From assembly GCA_965226285.1 (NCBI GenBank), contig CBDDCQ010000006.1:744001-808000 (forward strand): a stretch of 64,000 nt of DNA. The letters are read 5' to 3'. Shown here in pieces: positions 18,406 to 26,550 of this stretch. The DNA comes from CBDDCQ01 sp965226285 (GTDB lineage Bacteria; Bacteroidota; Bacteroidia; Flavobacteriales; Ichthyobacteriaceae). The position numbers and the translations under genes are program-made. Below the pieces are notes generated by a model. It did no database searches, had not been told where the DNA came from, and saw only the letters and a list, made by a program, of their open reading frames with translations. Positions within the stretch are counted from its first letter, which is position 1. Every line of letters starts with the position of its first letter.

Positions 18406-21400
18406 TTAATACCCCACTACGTTAGCAGGATTATCTATTTTTAGGTTCGCTTGCCAATCAGTCACCTTAGCTTTAGGTACCTGTATGGTAGTGAGCTTGC
18501 TACAATGTTTAAATGGCTCATTTCCAATAGTTGTTACAGAATTAGGAATCTTAACACTAGTAAGTGAACTACATTCCTGAAATGCCCCATGTCCAATACT
18601 GGTTAAGGAATTACCCATCGTGATACTGGTAAGTGAAGTACATTTAAAAAATGCCCCATGTCCAATACTGGTTACGGAATTAGGAAGCGTAATACTGGTA
18701 AGTGAAGCACATTTAAAAAATGCCTGTCGTGCAATACTGGTTACGGAATTAGGAAGCGTAATACTGGTAAGTGAACGACAATTAGAAAATGTCGATTCTC
18801 CAATACTGGTTAACTTATTAGGAAGCGTAATACTGGTAAGGCTTTCACAATCTTGAAATACCGAAGTACCAATACTGGTTACGGAATTAGGAAGCGTAAT
18901 ACTGGTAAGTAACATACAACCATTAAATGCCGAAGTACCAATACTGGTTACAGAATTAGGAAGCGTAATACTGGTAAGTGAAATACAACCATAAAATGCC
19001 GAAGTACCAATACTGGTTACAGAATTAGGAAGCGTAATACTGGTAAGTGAAGTACAATAAGAAAATGCATTACTTGCAATACTGGTTACGGAATTAGGAA
19101 TCGTAACACTGGTAAGTGAAGTACAATCCTTAAATATAGCATTCCCAATACTGGTTACAGTGGTACCGTTAATCATATAAGGAATGGTTACTGTTGTTAA
19201 ACTATTTCTGTCAACGCTTGTTTTAAGTGTTACTACCCCACTACTACTTATCGTAAAAATATCTCTATAAATATGAAACTGTGCGTTTCTAAGGGTTACA
19301 TCGTCTTTAGTATCGTGTTGTAAAACAATCGTAAGGGAAAGCGTACCTACTTTGGTATAACTCGTAATTTTAACTGAAGTACCGCTCCCTGAAACCCTCG
19401 CACTTGTACCGTTTGTATGGGTAATGTTAACGGTTTTAAGGGTGTATCCATTCTTACCACTACCTGTAACGCCTGCTAATAGATTGGTATTGGTAATTTC
19501 GCCACCACTGCTAAACGGCTTCGTTTGCTTCGTCCAAGTTAAACTTTCCGCACCGCCCTTCGTAATTTCAAATTGTGCATTGCTAAGGGTTACATCGTTT
19601 TTAGTATCGTGTGCTAACACAAGGGTGAGCGTAAGCGTACCAATTTTGTTATAACTCGTAATTTTAACTGAAGTACCGCTCCCTGAAACCCTTGCACCTG
19701 TACCGTTTTTACTGGTAATGGTAACGGTTTTAAGGGTGTATCCATTCTTACCACTACCCGTAACGCCTGCTAATAGATTGGTATTGGTAATTTCGCCACC
19801 ACTGCTAAACGGCTTCGTTTGCTTGGTCCAACTTAAAAGCGTAATCTCAAACTCCGCATTTCTAATAGTAGCATCTTCTTTAGTATCGTGTACTAATACA
19901 AGGGTGAGCGTAAGCGTACCCGCTTTGGTATAACTCGTAATTTTAGCAGCCCTGCCGCTCCCTGAAACCACTGCACTTGTACCTCCATCATTACTAATCC
20001 TAACAGTTTTAATGGTGTATCCATTCTTACCACTGCCCGTAACGCCTGCTAATAAATCGGCATTGGTAATTTCTCCATCACTGCTAAACGCCTTCGCTTG
20101 CTTCCTCCAACTTAAACTTTCCGCACTGCCCTTCGTTATTTCAAACGCTCCAGCAGTGATGTTTTTATCCTCCTTGGTATCGTGTTCAAATACAATCGAT
20201 AACGTCAAGATACCCACCTTGGTATAACTGACGATCTTAGCTGAAGTGCCATTACCTAAAACCCTTGCTCCTGTACCTCTTGCGTCACTGATGGTTAATG
20301 TTTTCACTCGATAGCCTGTTTTTGTACCGCTAAGACCTGCTAACAACTCCCCATTGCTTATCTCTCCTCCCAAACTATAAACCTTAATTTGTTTACGCCA
20401 ACTCAAATCAACCGGTACGGGCATCTTCCTAATTTCAAATTGTGCATTACTGAGCGTTTTTTCTGCTTTGGTAGCGTGCTGAAGTACAAGCGTCAACGTC
20501 AAGATAGTGGCTTTGCCATAACCGACGATCTTAGCTGCAGTACCACTCCCTGAAACACGCGCACCACTGCCCCCTGAATCATTGGTAATCTGTACTGATT
20601 TGATACGATAGCCGTCTTTTGTACCTCGCACACCACCCAATAATTCTGCATTGCTTATCTCTGCTGGGGAACCATAAACCTTGCTTTGTCTGCTCCAACT
20701 TAAAGGTACAGATACAATTCCACTGGTAAGTTCAAATTTTGCATTACTTATGGTTTTATCTGCTTTCGTATCGTGTTCAAATACAAGTGTCAATGTCAAG
20801 ATAGTAGGTTTGCCATAATTAACGATCTTAGCTGCAGTACCATTCCCTGAAACACGCGCACCACTACTTGAGGAGTCAGTCGTAATCGCTACACTTTTAA
20901 TCCGATAACCTACTTTTGAACCTTCCAGACCTGACAACAATTCAACGTTGCTTATCTCTTCACCAGAACGATACCTCTTCAATTGTTTTACCCAAGTTAA
21001 ATCAGCAGGTGCTATCATCTTTCTAATTTCAAATTGTGCACCCGTTATGGTTTTTTCTGCTTTGGTAGCGTGCTGAAGTACAAGTGTCAACGTTAAGATA
21101 GTAGCTTTGCCGTAACTGACGATCTTAGCACCACTACCACTTCCTGAAACCCTTGCACCACTTCCTGATGAATCATTTGTAATCTGTACTGATTTGATAC
21201 GATAGCCCTCTTTTGGTCCCTGTAAACCGCCTAATAATTCAACGTTGCTTATCTCTCCACCTGAAGCATAAACCTTGCTTTGTTTACGCCATCTTAAATA
21301 TCCTGATACAGCTCCACTGGTAATTTCAAATTGTGCACCGCTTATGGTTTTATCTGCTTTGGTAGCGTGTTCAAATACAAGTGATAACGTCAAGTTACCC

Positions 21401-22239
21401 GCCCGGGTATAACCGACGATCTTAGCTGCAGTGCCACTCCCTGAAACCCTTGCGCCTGTACCTCCTGCATCACTTATGGTTACTGTTTTAATGGTATAGC
21501 CTGTTTTTGTACCGTTAAGACCTGCTAAGATTTCTGCATTGCTGATCTCTCCTCCCAAACCGTAAACCTTGCTTTGTTTGCTCCAGCTTAAATCCAAAGG
21601 AGCAACCCCCTTTGTAATTTCAAATTCTGCATTACTGAGCGTTACATCCAAATCTGATGTAGCATTGTGTTTTAAGCGCAACGAAGCCGTAAAAACACCC
21701 GCCCGATTAAATTCTAACCTTAGATTTGGTGCACTTCCATTGACCTTTACTATATCATTAGGATTCAGATTTGTGATCTCTTTTAAAGTATAGCTTGCCT
21801 TTGCACCTTTTACATGCTTTAGAATTTCTGTAGCATTCAAACGCCCACCTTTTGTATATTCTTTGGTCAGTTTTTCAAAGGTCAATAATGGACGTAATAT
21901 TTTTACCGTTACTGTATATTTTTTGCTCTCTCCATTCTCTGCGGTTACTGTAAACGATACTGGATTGCTCCAATCTTTCACTTTCGTTGGGTCGGGTTTG
22001 ATCGTTGCCTTTGCCGATAACTTTACCTTTGCCGATAAAGAACTTATATCCGCTGCGTAGGGTACCTCTATTAATAAAGAGGTGCCATTTAACTTGCCTT
22101 TATAAGTGCCCAATTCAAAGGAGATGATGGATGCCTTTTTGCTCTTTTCCAAAGGCTTATCTTCCTTATTACATTGGATCAGTTGTGTAATAGAAAATAT
22201 GAATGCTAATAAACCAAAAAAATATCTAATCTTTTTCAT
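18406..22239 (-). CDS. Giant BspA-like surface lipoprotein, copy 2
   Basis: 1,277 aa, intact. The signal peptide ends at a lipobox-like LIQC (Cys at about residue 23). The same DUF5018-style domain, one divergent module and eight W-x-K-Q modules follow, then ten BspA-type 23-residue leucine-rich repeats and the shared ending AKVTDWQANLK..NVVGY. It has four fewer W-modules than copy 1. A 491-bp stretch (20768-21258) is identical to copy 3 about 30 kb away, which points to recent recombination. Expected at the outer surface as a lipoprotein; binding partner unknown. Confidence 0.88.
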   Translation of the reverse strand: MKKIRYFFGLLAFIFSITQLIQCNKEDKPLEKSKKASIISFELGTYKGKLNGTSLLIEVPYAADISSLSAKVKLSAKATIKPDPTKVKDWSNPVSFTVTAENGESKKYTVTVKILRPLLTFEKLTKEYTKGGRLNATEILKHVKGAKASYTLKEITNLNPNDIVKVNGSAPNLRLEFNRAGVFTASLRLKHNATSDLDVTLSNAEFEITKGVAPLDLSWSKQSKVYGLGGEISNAEILAGLNGTKTGYTIKTVTISDAGGTGARVSGSGTAAKIVGYTRAGNLTLSLVFEHATKADKTISGAQFEITSGAVSGYLRWRKQSKVYASGGEISNVELLGGLQGPKEGYRIKSVQITNDSSGSGARVSGSGSGAKIVSYGKATILTLTLVLQHATKAEKTITGAQFEIRKMIAPADLTWVKQLKRYRSGEEISNVELLSGLEGSKVGYRIKSVAITTDSSSSGARVSGNGTAAKIVNYGKPTILTLTLVFEHDTKADKTISNAKFELTSGIVSVPLSWSRQSKVYGSPAEISNAELLGGVRGTKDGYRIKSVQITNDSGGSGARVSGSGTAAKIVGYGKATILTLTLVLQHATKAEKTLSNAQFEIRKMPVPVDLSWRKQIKVYSLGGEISNGELLAGLSGTKTGYRVKTLTISDARGTGARVLGNGTSAKIVSYTKVGILTLSIVFEHDTKEDKNITAGAFEITKGSAESLSWRKQAKAFSSDGEITNADLLAGVTGSGKNGYTIKTVRISNDGGTSAVVSGSGRAAKITSYTKAGTLTLTLVLVHDTKEDATIRNAEFEITLLSWTKQTKPFSSGGEITNTNLLAGVTGSGKNGYTLKTVTITSKNGTGARVSGSGTSVKITSYNKIGTLTLTLVLAHDTKNDVTLSNAQFEITKGGAESLTWTKQTKPFSSGGEITNTNLLAGVTGSGKNGYTLKTVNITHTNGTSARVSGSGTSVKITSYTKVGTLSLTIVLQHDTKDDVTLRNAQFHIYRDIFTISSSGVVTLKTSVDRNSLTTVTIPYMINGTTVTSIGNAIFKDCTSLTSVTIPNSVTSIASNAFSYCTSLTSITLPNSVTSIGTSAFYGCISLTSITLPNSVTSIGTSAFNGCMLLTSITLPNSVTSIGTSVFQDCESLTSITLPNKLTSIGESTFSNCRSLTSITLPNSVTSIARQAFFKCASLTSITLPNSVTSIGHGAFFKCTSLTSITMGNSLTSIGHGAFQECSSLTSVKIPNSVTTIGNEPFKHCSKLTTIQVPKAKVTDWQANLKIDNPANVVGY

Positions 22240-22316
22240 TTTAGTAATTATTATTAATTATTAATTATTAATTATTGATGATAAATTATCAATAATTCAA
22301 TTATGGTACAAAATTA
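22240..22316 (-). promoter_or_regulatory. Leader of BspA-like copy 2: -7 box, heptanucleotide repeats and hairpin
   Basis: TAATTTTG (22316-22309, minus strand) is the -7 box. Between it and the ATG are three exact copies of a heptamer (TTATTAA on the plus strand, 22251-22271) plus a variant copy. A perfect 9-bp inverted repeat lies at 22271-22279 and 22288-22296. Copy 3 has a different heptamer three times in the same place. Repeat-number change could alter leader length. Confidence 0.5.
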
Positions 22317-22567
22317 ATAAATAAATTTAATAATAAATCAAAAAAATATCTATTTTTTATTTTTACAATTTTCATTTTGAATTTATGTTTTTAAAATGAG
22401 GTGTAGATTTATAAATAAACTAAAAAATATATCAAAAAAGAAATAAATTTTTTTTGAGTCTCAAAAAGATAAAAAGTTATTAAAAGTAGATTTAATTTTT
22501 TTACACCTTTGAAAACTGGTTTAGTGTTTACAATGTTAGCTGGTGTAATGAGATTTTATAGTGTAAA
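22317..22567. other. AT-rich intergenic region without genes
   Basis: Very AT-rich; parts resemble the upstream flanks of BspA-like copies 1 and 3 (for example around 22430-22480, 18180-18230 and 52170-52210). I see no gene or RNA here. Confidence 0.5.
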
Positions 22568-23613
22568 TTCAATTAGTAAGTGCAACACTTAGTGAAAAAA
22601 TAAACTAAATGAAAACGCACATGAAATATACGCATCTTACTTGTGAGCAAAGATACCAAATAGAGGCATATTTAAAAGCAAAGATGTTTAAAAAATTTAT
22701 TTGTAAGGAATTACAAATAAGTCGTAGTACTCTATACCGAGCATTTAAAAGGAATAAGACAAAACGCGGGCTTTACCGTGCTAATCACGCTAATATGTTG
22801 GCAGAAGAGCGGAAAGAACGATATGGTAGAGGGCGTACCTTTACCTCTTATAAGCAAAAAATCATAGATAACTATATTACTGCGGAGCAATGGTCTGCTG
22901 AACAAATCGTAGGCTACTGTAAAGTTAAATGGATAGATATGGTATCAGTAGAACGCATCTATCAATATGTTAGAGAAGATAGGTGTAATGGTGGAACTTT
23001 ATATAAACATATGAGGCATCAATTAAAACATCGTAAAAGTCAAGTAATCACTAACAAAATGCGGATAAAAGAACGAGTAAGTATAGATAAACGCCCAGAA
23101 AAGGTTAATAATAGAGAGGTATTTGGACATTGGGAGGCAGATTTAATAGTGGGTAAAGAGTATAAAGGAGCTATATGAACACTAACAGAAAGAAAAACCA
23201 AGTATTTAATAATCAAACACTTACCAAAAGGAAAAAAAGCAGATGGAGTAGCCCAAGCTATTAACAATTTACTACTCCCTTTCAAACATCAAACCAAGTC
23301 TATAACCATGGATAATGGAAAGGAATTTGCCAAACATTATGTGGTTAGAGATAAATTGGAAATAGATACCTACTTTACAAACCCTTATTGTTCTTGGGAA
23401 AAAGGGCAAATAGAAAATATGAATAAATTAATCAGACAGTACTTGCCTAAAAATCAACATTTAAACAATGTAAAAGATAAACTCATAAAAAACATTCAAA
23501 TCAAGATAAACAACAGACCTAGAAAGGGAATAAATTATGTAAGACCTTTCCAATTATTTTATAAATTTGTAGAAAAAAATCAAAATTAAATAATGTTGCA
23601 CTTGTAAGTTGAA
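22568..23613 (+). mobile_element. IS30-family insertion sequence with imperfect terminal inverted repeats
   Basis: About 1,046 bp. The left end begins TTCAATTAGTAAGTGCAACA; the right end, read inward, begins TTCAACTTACAAGTGCAACA. The two differ at four positions. The single transposase gene is interrupted by a stop codon. Its right end abuts the conserved CGGTTTGG of an attC-like site, so it probably inserted into that site. A 155-bp deleted derivative is at 26354-26508. Confidence 0.8.
22609..23589 (+). pseudogene. IS30-family transposase interrupted by in-frame TGA
   Basis: The frame 22609-23178 has an N-terminal helix-turn-helix (LTCEQRYQIEAYLKA..ISRSTLYRAFKRN) and the first catalytic Asp in HWEADLIVG. 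It stops at TGA (23176-23178) after KGAI. The same frame resumes at once with TLTERKTKYLI, then TMDNGKEF (second Asp) and GQIENMNKLIRQYLP (Glu) to 23589. Family members have Gly at the stop position, so a GGA-to-TGA change explains it. The product would be about 326 aa if read through. As it stands the element is probably not autonomous. Confidence 0.88.
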
Positions 23614-23671
23614 CGGTTTGGCTATGCGCAGTGTCCCCGAAGGGCATTGCATATAGGTTTTGTTGTAAAAC
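23613..23671 (-). repeat. attC-like recombination site of cassette 2
   Basis: On the minus strand GTTTTACAAC (23671-23662) is followed by an imperfect hairpin (CTATATGCAATG against CACTGCGCATAG, with a CCC-TTCG-GGG tip) and CAAACCGTT. The first ten bases are the exact reverse complement of the first ten bases of the same cassette (GTTGTAAAAC, 24308-24299), as expected for R''/R' boxes of an integron cassette. CAAACCGTT is shared with the attC-like site at 24299-24368. Confidence 0.7.
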
Positions 23672-23676
23672 GTTTT

Positions 23677-24282
23677 TTATTCAAATTTCATTTCAAAAAC
23701 GAGGTAATGTTTTATTCCAAATTCTTTACCCCAATTTTCAATATCTTTTCCGCTATTTTCTACCGCACAATAATATTTATATCCGTCTTTTTCGTAAGGT
23801 AAAATATAAGCTAATAGATAAAACTTTTCACCATACTTTATTTCAGATTTGCTTGTTTCAGCAACGTTTCTCAAACTATATTCATTGGTTTCTATGGCAT
23901 TAAATTCTCTTGTTGTTGAAAAACGAGGAAATCTGAAAGTCATTTTCAATTTATTGTCATCAGTTAACTTTGAAATAATTTTTAGCTTAAAAATAGAGTC
24001 ATTTATTTTTCTGAAATTGTGGAATGGGTTTTTGGCACTATTCATAATTGTGCTATCGGATTTTACTTTTCCATCCCAAATTTCTTTTACAGTCAAATGA
24101 TAGCTTTTATTTGCTAAATCTTTTCCTGTGAAACTCAACTTTAAATATTCAATTCCCTCAAATTGTAAAATGTCTCTTATTTCAGGATTATCAGATGAAT
24201 AATCAGACTTCATTTTAACATCACTTTGCGCCAATAAAATATTTGAAATTAAAATGAATCCGAGTATTAGAATTTTTTTCAT
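23677..24282 (-). CDS. Secreted hypothetical protein carried on an integron-like cassette
   Basis: 201 aa with a clear signal peptide (MKKILILGFILISNILLAQS, cut after AQ/S). The mature part is hydrophilic with beta-type periodicity (GIEYLKLSFTGKDL, YHLTVKEIWDG, KFYLLAYILPY) and ends VFEMKFE. I recognise no family. It is the sole gene of cassette 2, starting 17 bp after the upstream attC-like box and ending just before its own attC-like site. Such cassette genes are often unique to a few strains. It is probably periplasmic or lipid-free extracellular. Confidence 0.7.
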   Translation of the reverse strand: MKKILILGFILISNILLAQSDVKMKSDYSSDNPEIRDILQFEGIEYLKLSFTGKDLANKSYHLTVKEIWDGKVKSDSTIMNSAKNPFHNFRKINDSIFKLKIISKLTDDNKLKMTFRFPRFSTTREFNAIETNEYSLRNVAETSKSEIKYGEKFYLLAYILPYEKDGYKYYCAVENSGKDIENWGKEFGIKHYLVFEMKFE

Positions 24283-24298
24283 GATTTTTGTCTTAAAT

Positions 24299-24368
24299 GT
24301 TTTACAACGGTTTGGATATGAGTAGTAGGCGAGGCACGAGCCTATTACTCATATCTTTTGTTATGGGC
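24299..24368 (-). repeat. attC-like recombination site of cassette 1
   Basis: Read on the minus strand: GCCCATAAC (24368-24360), a spacer AAAA, a long hairpin (GATATGAGTAATAGGC against GCCTACTACTCATATC), CAAACC, then GTTGTAAAAC. AAC pairs with GTT outside an unpaired spacer, the R/L-box geometry of attC. GCCCATAAC is the exact reverse complement of the cassette's first bases GTTATGGGC at 25510-25502. Confidence 0.72.
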
Positions 24369-24515
24369 TTTTCTTTTTTCCTTAATCTCTTTTAAGAATT
24401 TCAACATATATTTTTTCTGTTGTTCCAAGTTCATTTCTTGAATATCCGAACTAAATTGGTTACGAATGTCTCGCATAAGCTGAACCATATTAGGCTTACT
24501 TTCTATTGTTGTCAT
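24345..24515 (-). CDS. Small antitoxin-like protein paired with PIN toxin
   Basis: A 56-aa ORF overlapping the end of the PIN gene by 20 bp and running into the attC-like hairpin, as last genes of cassettes often do. It is highly charged and probably helical (a DIQEMNLEQQKKYMLKFLKE segment). The start at 24515 gives MTTIESKPNMVQL. Size, charge and overlap fit a toxin-antitoxin partner encoded downstream of the toxin. No DNA-binding fold is evident. Confidence 0.6.
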   Translation of the reverse strand: MTTIESKPNMVQLMRDIRNQFSSDIQEMNLEQQKKYMLKFLKEIKEKRKAHNKRYE

Positions 24516-24960
24516 AATCAAATATTTCTTTTGGTGTTCTAATTTCTAAAGTTTTATATCCTTCCCTTAGATTGATTGAGTTATATCCTCTAATACGTTC
24601 TAAATTTACGATATGCTTAAAATTCCAACTCGCTAATACATCTACATTTGCAACTGTTGCAAGCGCAATATGTTGACAGTCAGCTAAATTTGTTCTGCCT
24701 ACAACTTTTTCGGTAATGTATTTTTCTGCTAAACCTCTTTCGACATCAGATAATTCAATCTTGTCTATATTTTTTAAGGATTCAAAAAAGTCAATGATAA
24801 AAGAAGGTGCTTTGTAAATTTCTGTTTCAAGTACATCAGAAATGACAATTCGAATGTTTTCTGTAGCAATCTTATCAAAAAATATTTTAGTATCAAAGTC
24901 AAATTCTTTATCAAAATATCCTCCGAAAACTGATGTATCAATATAAATTTTCCTTACCAT
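24496..24960 (-). CDS. PIN-domain (VapC-like) RNase toxin
   Basis: 154 aa. The PIN signature begins at once (IYIDTSVFGGYFD, Asp8), continues with a conserved acidic position in VISDVLETEIYKA, and has the late NLADCQHIALATVANVDVLASWNFKHI block with Asp and the SWNFKH motif. PIN toxins are Mg-dependent ribonucleases. It lies between a broken cassette gene and a small charged ORF that is the likely antitoxin. Carriage of toxin-antitoxin pairs is a known stabilising feature of integron cassette arrays. Confidence 0.85.
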   Translation of the reverse strand: MVRKIYIDTSVFGGYFDKEFDFDTKIFFDKIATENIRIVISDVLETEIYKAPSFIIDFFESLKNIDKIELSDVERGLAEKYITEKVVGRTNLADCQHIALATVANVDVLASWNFKHIVNLERIRGYNSINLREGYKTLEIRTPKEIFDYDNNRK

Positions 24961-24969
24961 CTTCTTGCA

Positions 24970-25485
24970 TTAAAATCCCTTCATTAATTCCTTATTATCC
25001 TCATTCAAATCATAAATAAAAACCATTGGTTGCCAACCTGCTCCTCCTTGAAAAGGTGGATAATAATATACATATAATCCGACTCGTTCTCCTTTCCAGC
25101 CTTCAAATGGAATTTGTTTTTTCTCATCTACACCTTTGAAACCTTTACCAAATAATTTACCAAAAGACGTTCCAACTTCTCCAAGTATTAAACCGGATTC
25201 AAGAGTAATCATGATAGCAACTAACTTGTTTTAATTATTAAATGCCAGATGCACAAATTTTACATCGTAATCGAAAAGTTTAGTCTCTTTATTATTAGTT
25301 ACTGAATATAAGCCATTGCTATCTTTAACCTCCTCTAAAATTAACCCTTTCTGTATGAAACTTTGTCTTAAAGTTTCAAGTTTATATGACTTAAACCCAT
25401 TTTTCTCATCAAGCAGTTCGGTTGATTGAGAGAAAACAGATATTGAACATGTAATTGATAAAACTAAAATCAGTATTCTTTTCAT
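24970..25485 (-). pseudogene. Cassette gene interrupted by in-frame TAA
   Basis: Frame 25485-25231 encodes a signal peptide (MKRILILVLSITCSISVFSQS) and 63 more residues, ending VKFVHLAFNN and a TAA. The same frame continues NKLVAIMITLESGLILGEV to 24970, where the second part has an internal ATG. The two parts therefore look like one 171-aa secreted protein broken by a single nonsense codon at 25233-25231. The second half is Gly- and aromatic-rich (GWKGERVGLYVYYYPP). Family unknown. Both parts might still be made separately. Confidence 0.6.
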
Positions 25486-25501
25486 ATGTTTTGTTTAAAT
25501 T

Positions 25502-25560
25502 GCCCATAACTACTGTATAAACAGACAAAGTTCCGTTTATATTCCTTATAGTTTGATGTT
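25502..25560 (-). other. attI-like junction between recombinase remnant and first cassette
   Basis: The first cassette begins with GTTATGGGC (25510-25502, minus strand). Just upstream is an inverted repeat TATAAAC/GTTTATA (25516-25522 and 25535-25541) enclosing 12 bp. Position between the recombinase gene and the first cassette suggests the attI role; no sequence standard exists to confirm it. Confidence 0.45.
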
Positions 25561-25597
25561 TTATTATTTGTTTTGTTTATTTTTTAGTTTGATTGTG

Positions 25598-25627
25598 CAA
25601 ATATAATAAAAGTTACATTTAAAACAA
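25598..25627 (-). promoter_or_regulatory. Promoter in the integron Pc position
   Basis: On the minus strand TTG (25627-25625), a 19-bp spacer and TATATTTG (25605-25598) form a near-ideal Bacteroidota promoter. It starts immediately after the recombinase stop codon and points into the cassettes, giving a leader of about 107 nt for the first cassette gene. Confidence 0.7.
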
Positions 25628-25630
25628 GTG

Positions 25631-26291
25631 TTATTTTAAAAAACTTAAAGGACTAGGCGTTTTAGTAATGTGCTGATTACTTACATGAGTATATATCTCA
25701 GTAGTTTTACTGCTTCCATGACCTAATAAAAATTGAATACTTCTCAAATTAACACCATTCTCATATAAATGAGTAGCATAACTATGTCTTAGTGTATGCG
25801 GAGTTATATGTCTTTTAATACCAACCTCTGGACTGTACTATTTTTATAGTTTTTCTACTAGTATCAATATACTTTAATTCCAAATTTAAAACCTCACTTA
25901 TTCTTAATCCACAAGCATAAATAATTTTTAAAATTAATAAATGCTTTAAGTTTTTACAAGTATTAAAAATGAGTTGAATTTCTTTTAAACTTAACACCCC
26001 CGGAAGTTTCTTCTCCGTCATTGGTCGATCAATTTGTATAAATTCCTTATCCTTATGTAAAATATTTTCCCAATAATATTTTATCGAATTAATTGCTTGA
26101 TTTTGCGCACTTATAGAATAACTCCGATGAATTAAATACTGGATAAACTCCTTAACATCTGTTTTAGGGTTCAAACTATTGCGATTACAAAACTTAGCAT
26201 ATTGTTTTAAAAAATTTAAATAAGTTTTTATAGTACTTTCAGCGTAATTTCGCTGTAACATGTGCTTTTCAATAGTCTGTAATACATTCAT
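25631..26291 (-). pseudogene. Integron-integrase-like tyrosine recombinase, internally deleted
   Basis: The N-terminal part (26291-25815) has a SAM-like core-binding domain and the first catalytic Arg (ACGLRISEVLNL), then runs out of frame after TIKIVQS. The C-terminal part continues in another frame (about 25825-25631): GIKRHITPHTLRHSYATHL (HxxR), FLLGHGSS (His), TTEIYTHVS (Tyr) and the ending TPSPLSFLK, which recalls the SPLD-L end of IntI proteins. About 65-70 residues around the beta-hairpin Lys are missing relative to usual length. The gene points the same way as the cassettes, the reverse-integron arrangement. Enzyme surely inactive. Confidence 0.8.
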
Positions 26292-26353
26292 AGATAAATG
26301 ACTTTATACAAATCTAACCTTGTTTAATGACTTATACTGTTAAAAAATGTAAA

Positions 26354-26508
26354 TTCAATTAGTAAGTGCAACATTTAGTGAAAAATATTCAAATCAATAT
26401 AAACAACAGACCTAATGAAAGGGAATAAATTATGTAAAACCTTTCCAATTATTTTATAAATTTGTAGAAAAAAATCAAAATTAAACAATGTTGCACTTGT
26501 AAGTTGAA
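26354..26508 (+). mobile_element. 155-bp MITE-like deletion derivative of the IS30 element
   Basis: The left end repeats the IS30 left terminus through GTGCAACA. After GTGAAAAA it jumps to the sequence encoding the last about 35 residues of the transposase and the right terminus. It has both inverted ends but no usable ORF, so it could be moved in trans. Confidence 0.8.
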
Positions 26509-26550
26509 TCTACCCAGTATAGATTTGTGTTTAGGTTTTACTTTCCAAAA

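Noticed and set aside
14063..21793. Several plus-strand ORFs of 65-80 codons opposite the BspA-like genes
   Set aside because: They recur once per repeat module and are antisense shadows of it, with hydrophobic low-complexity translations.
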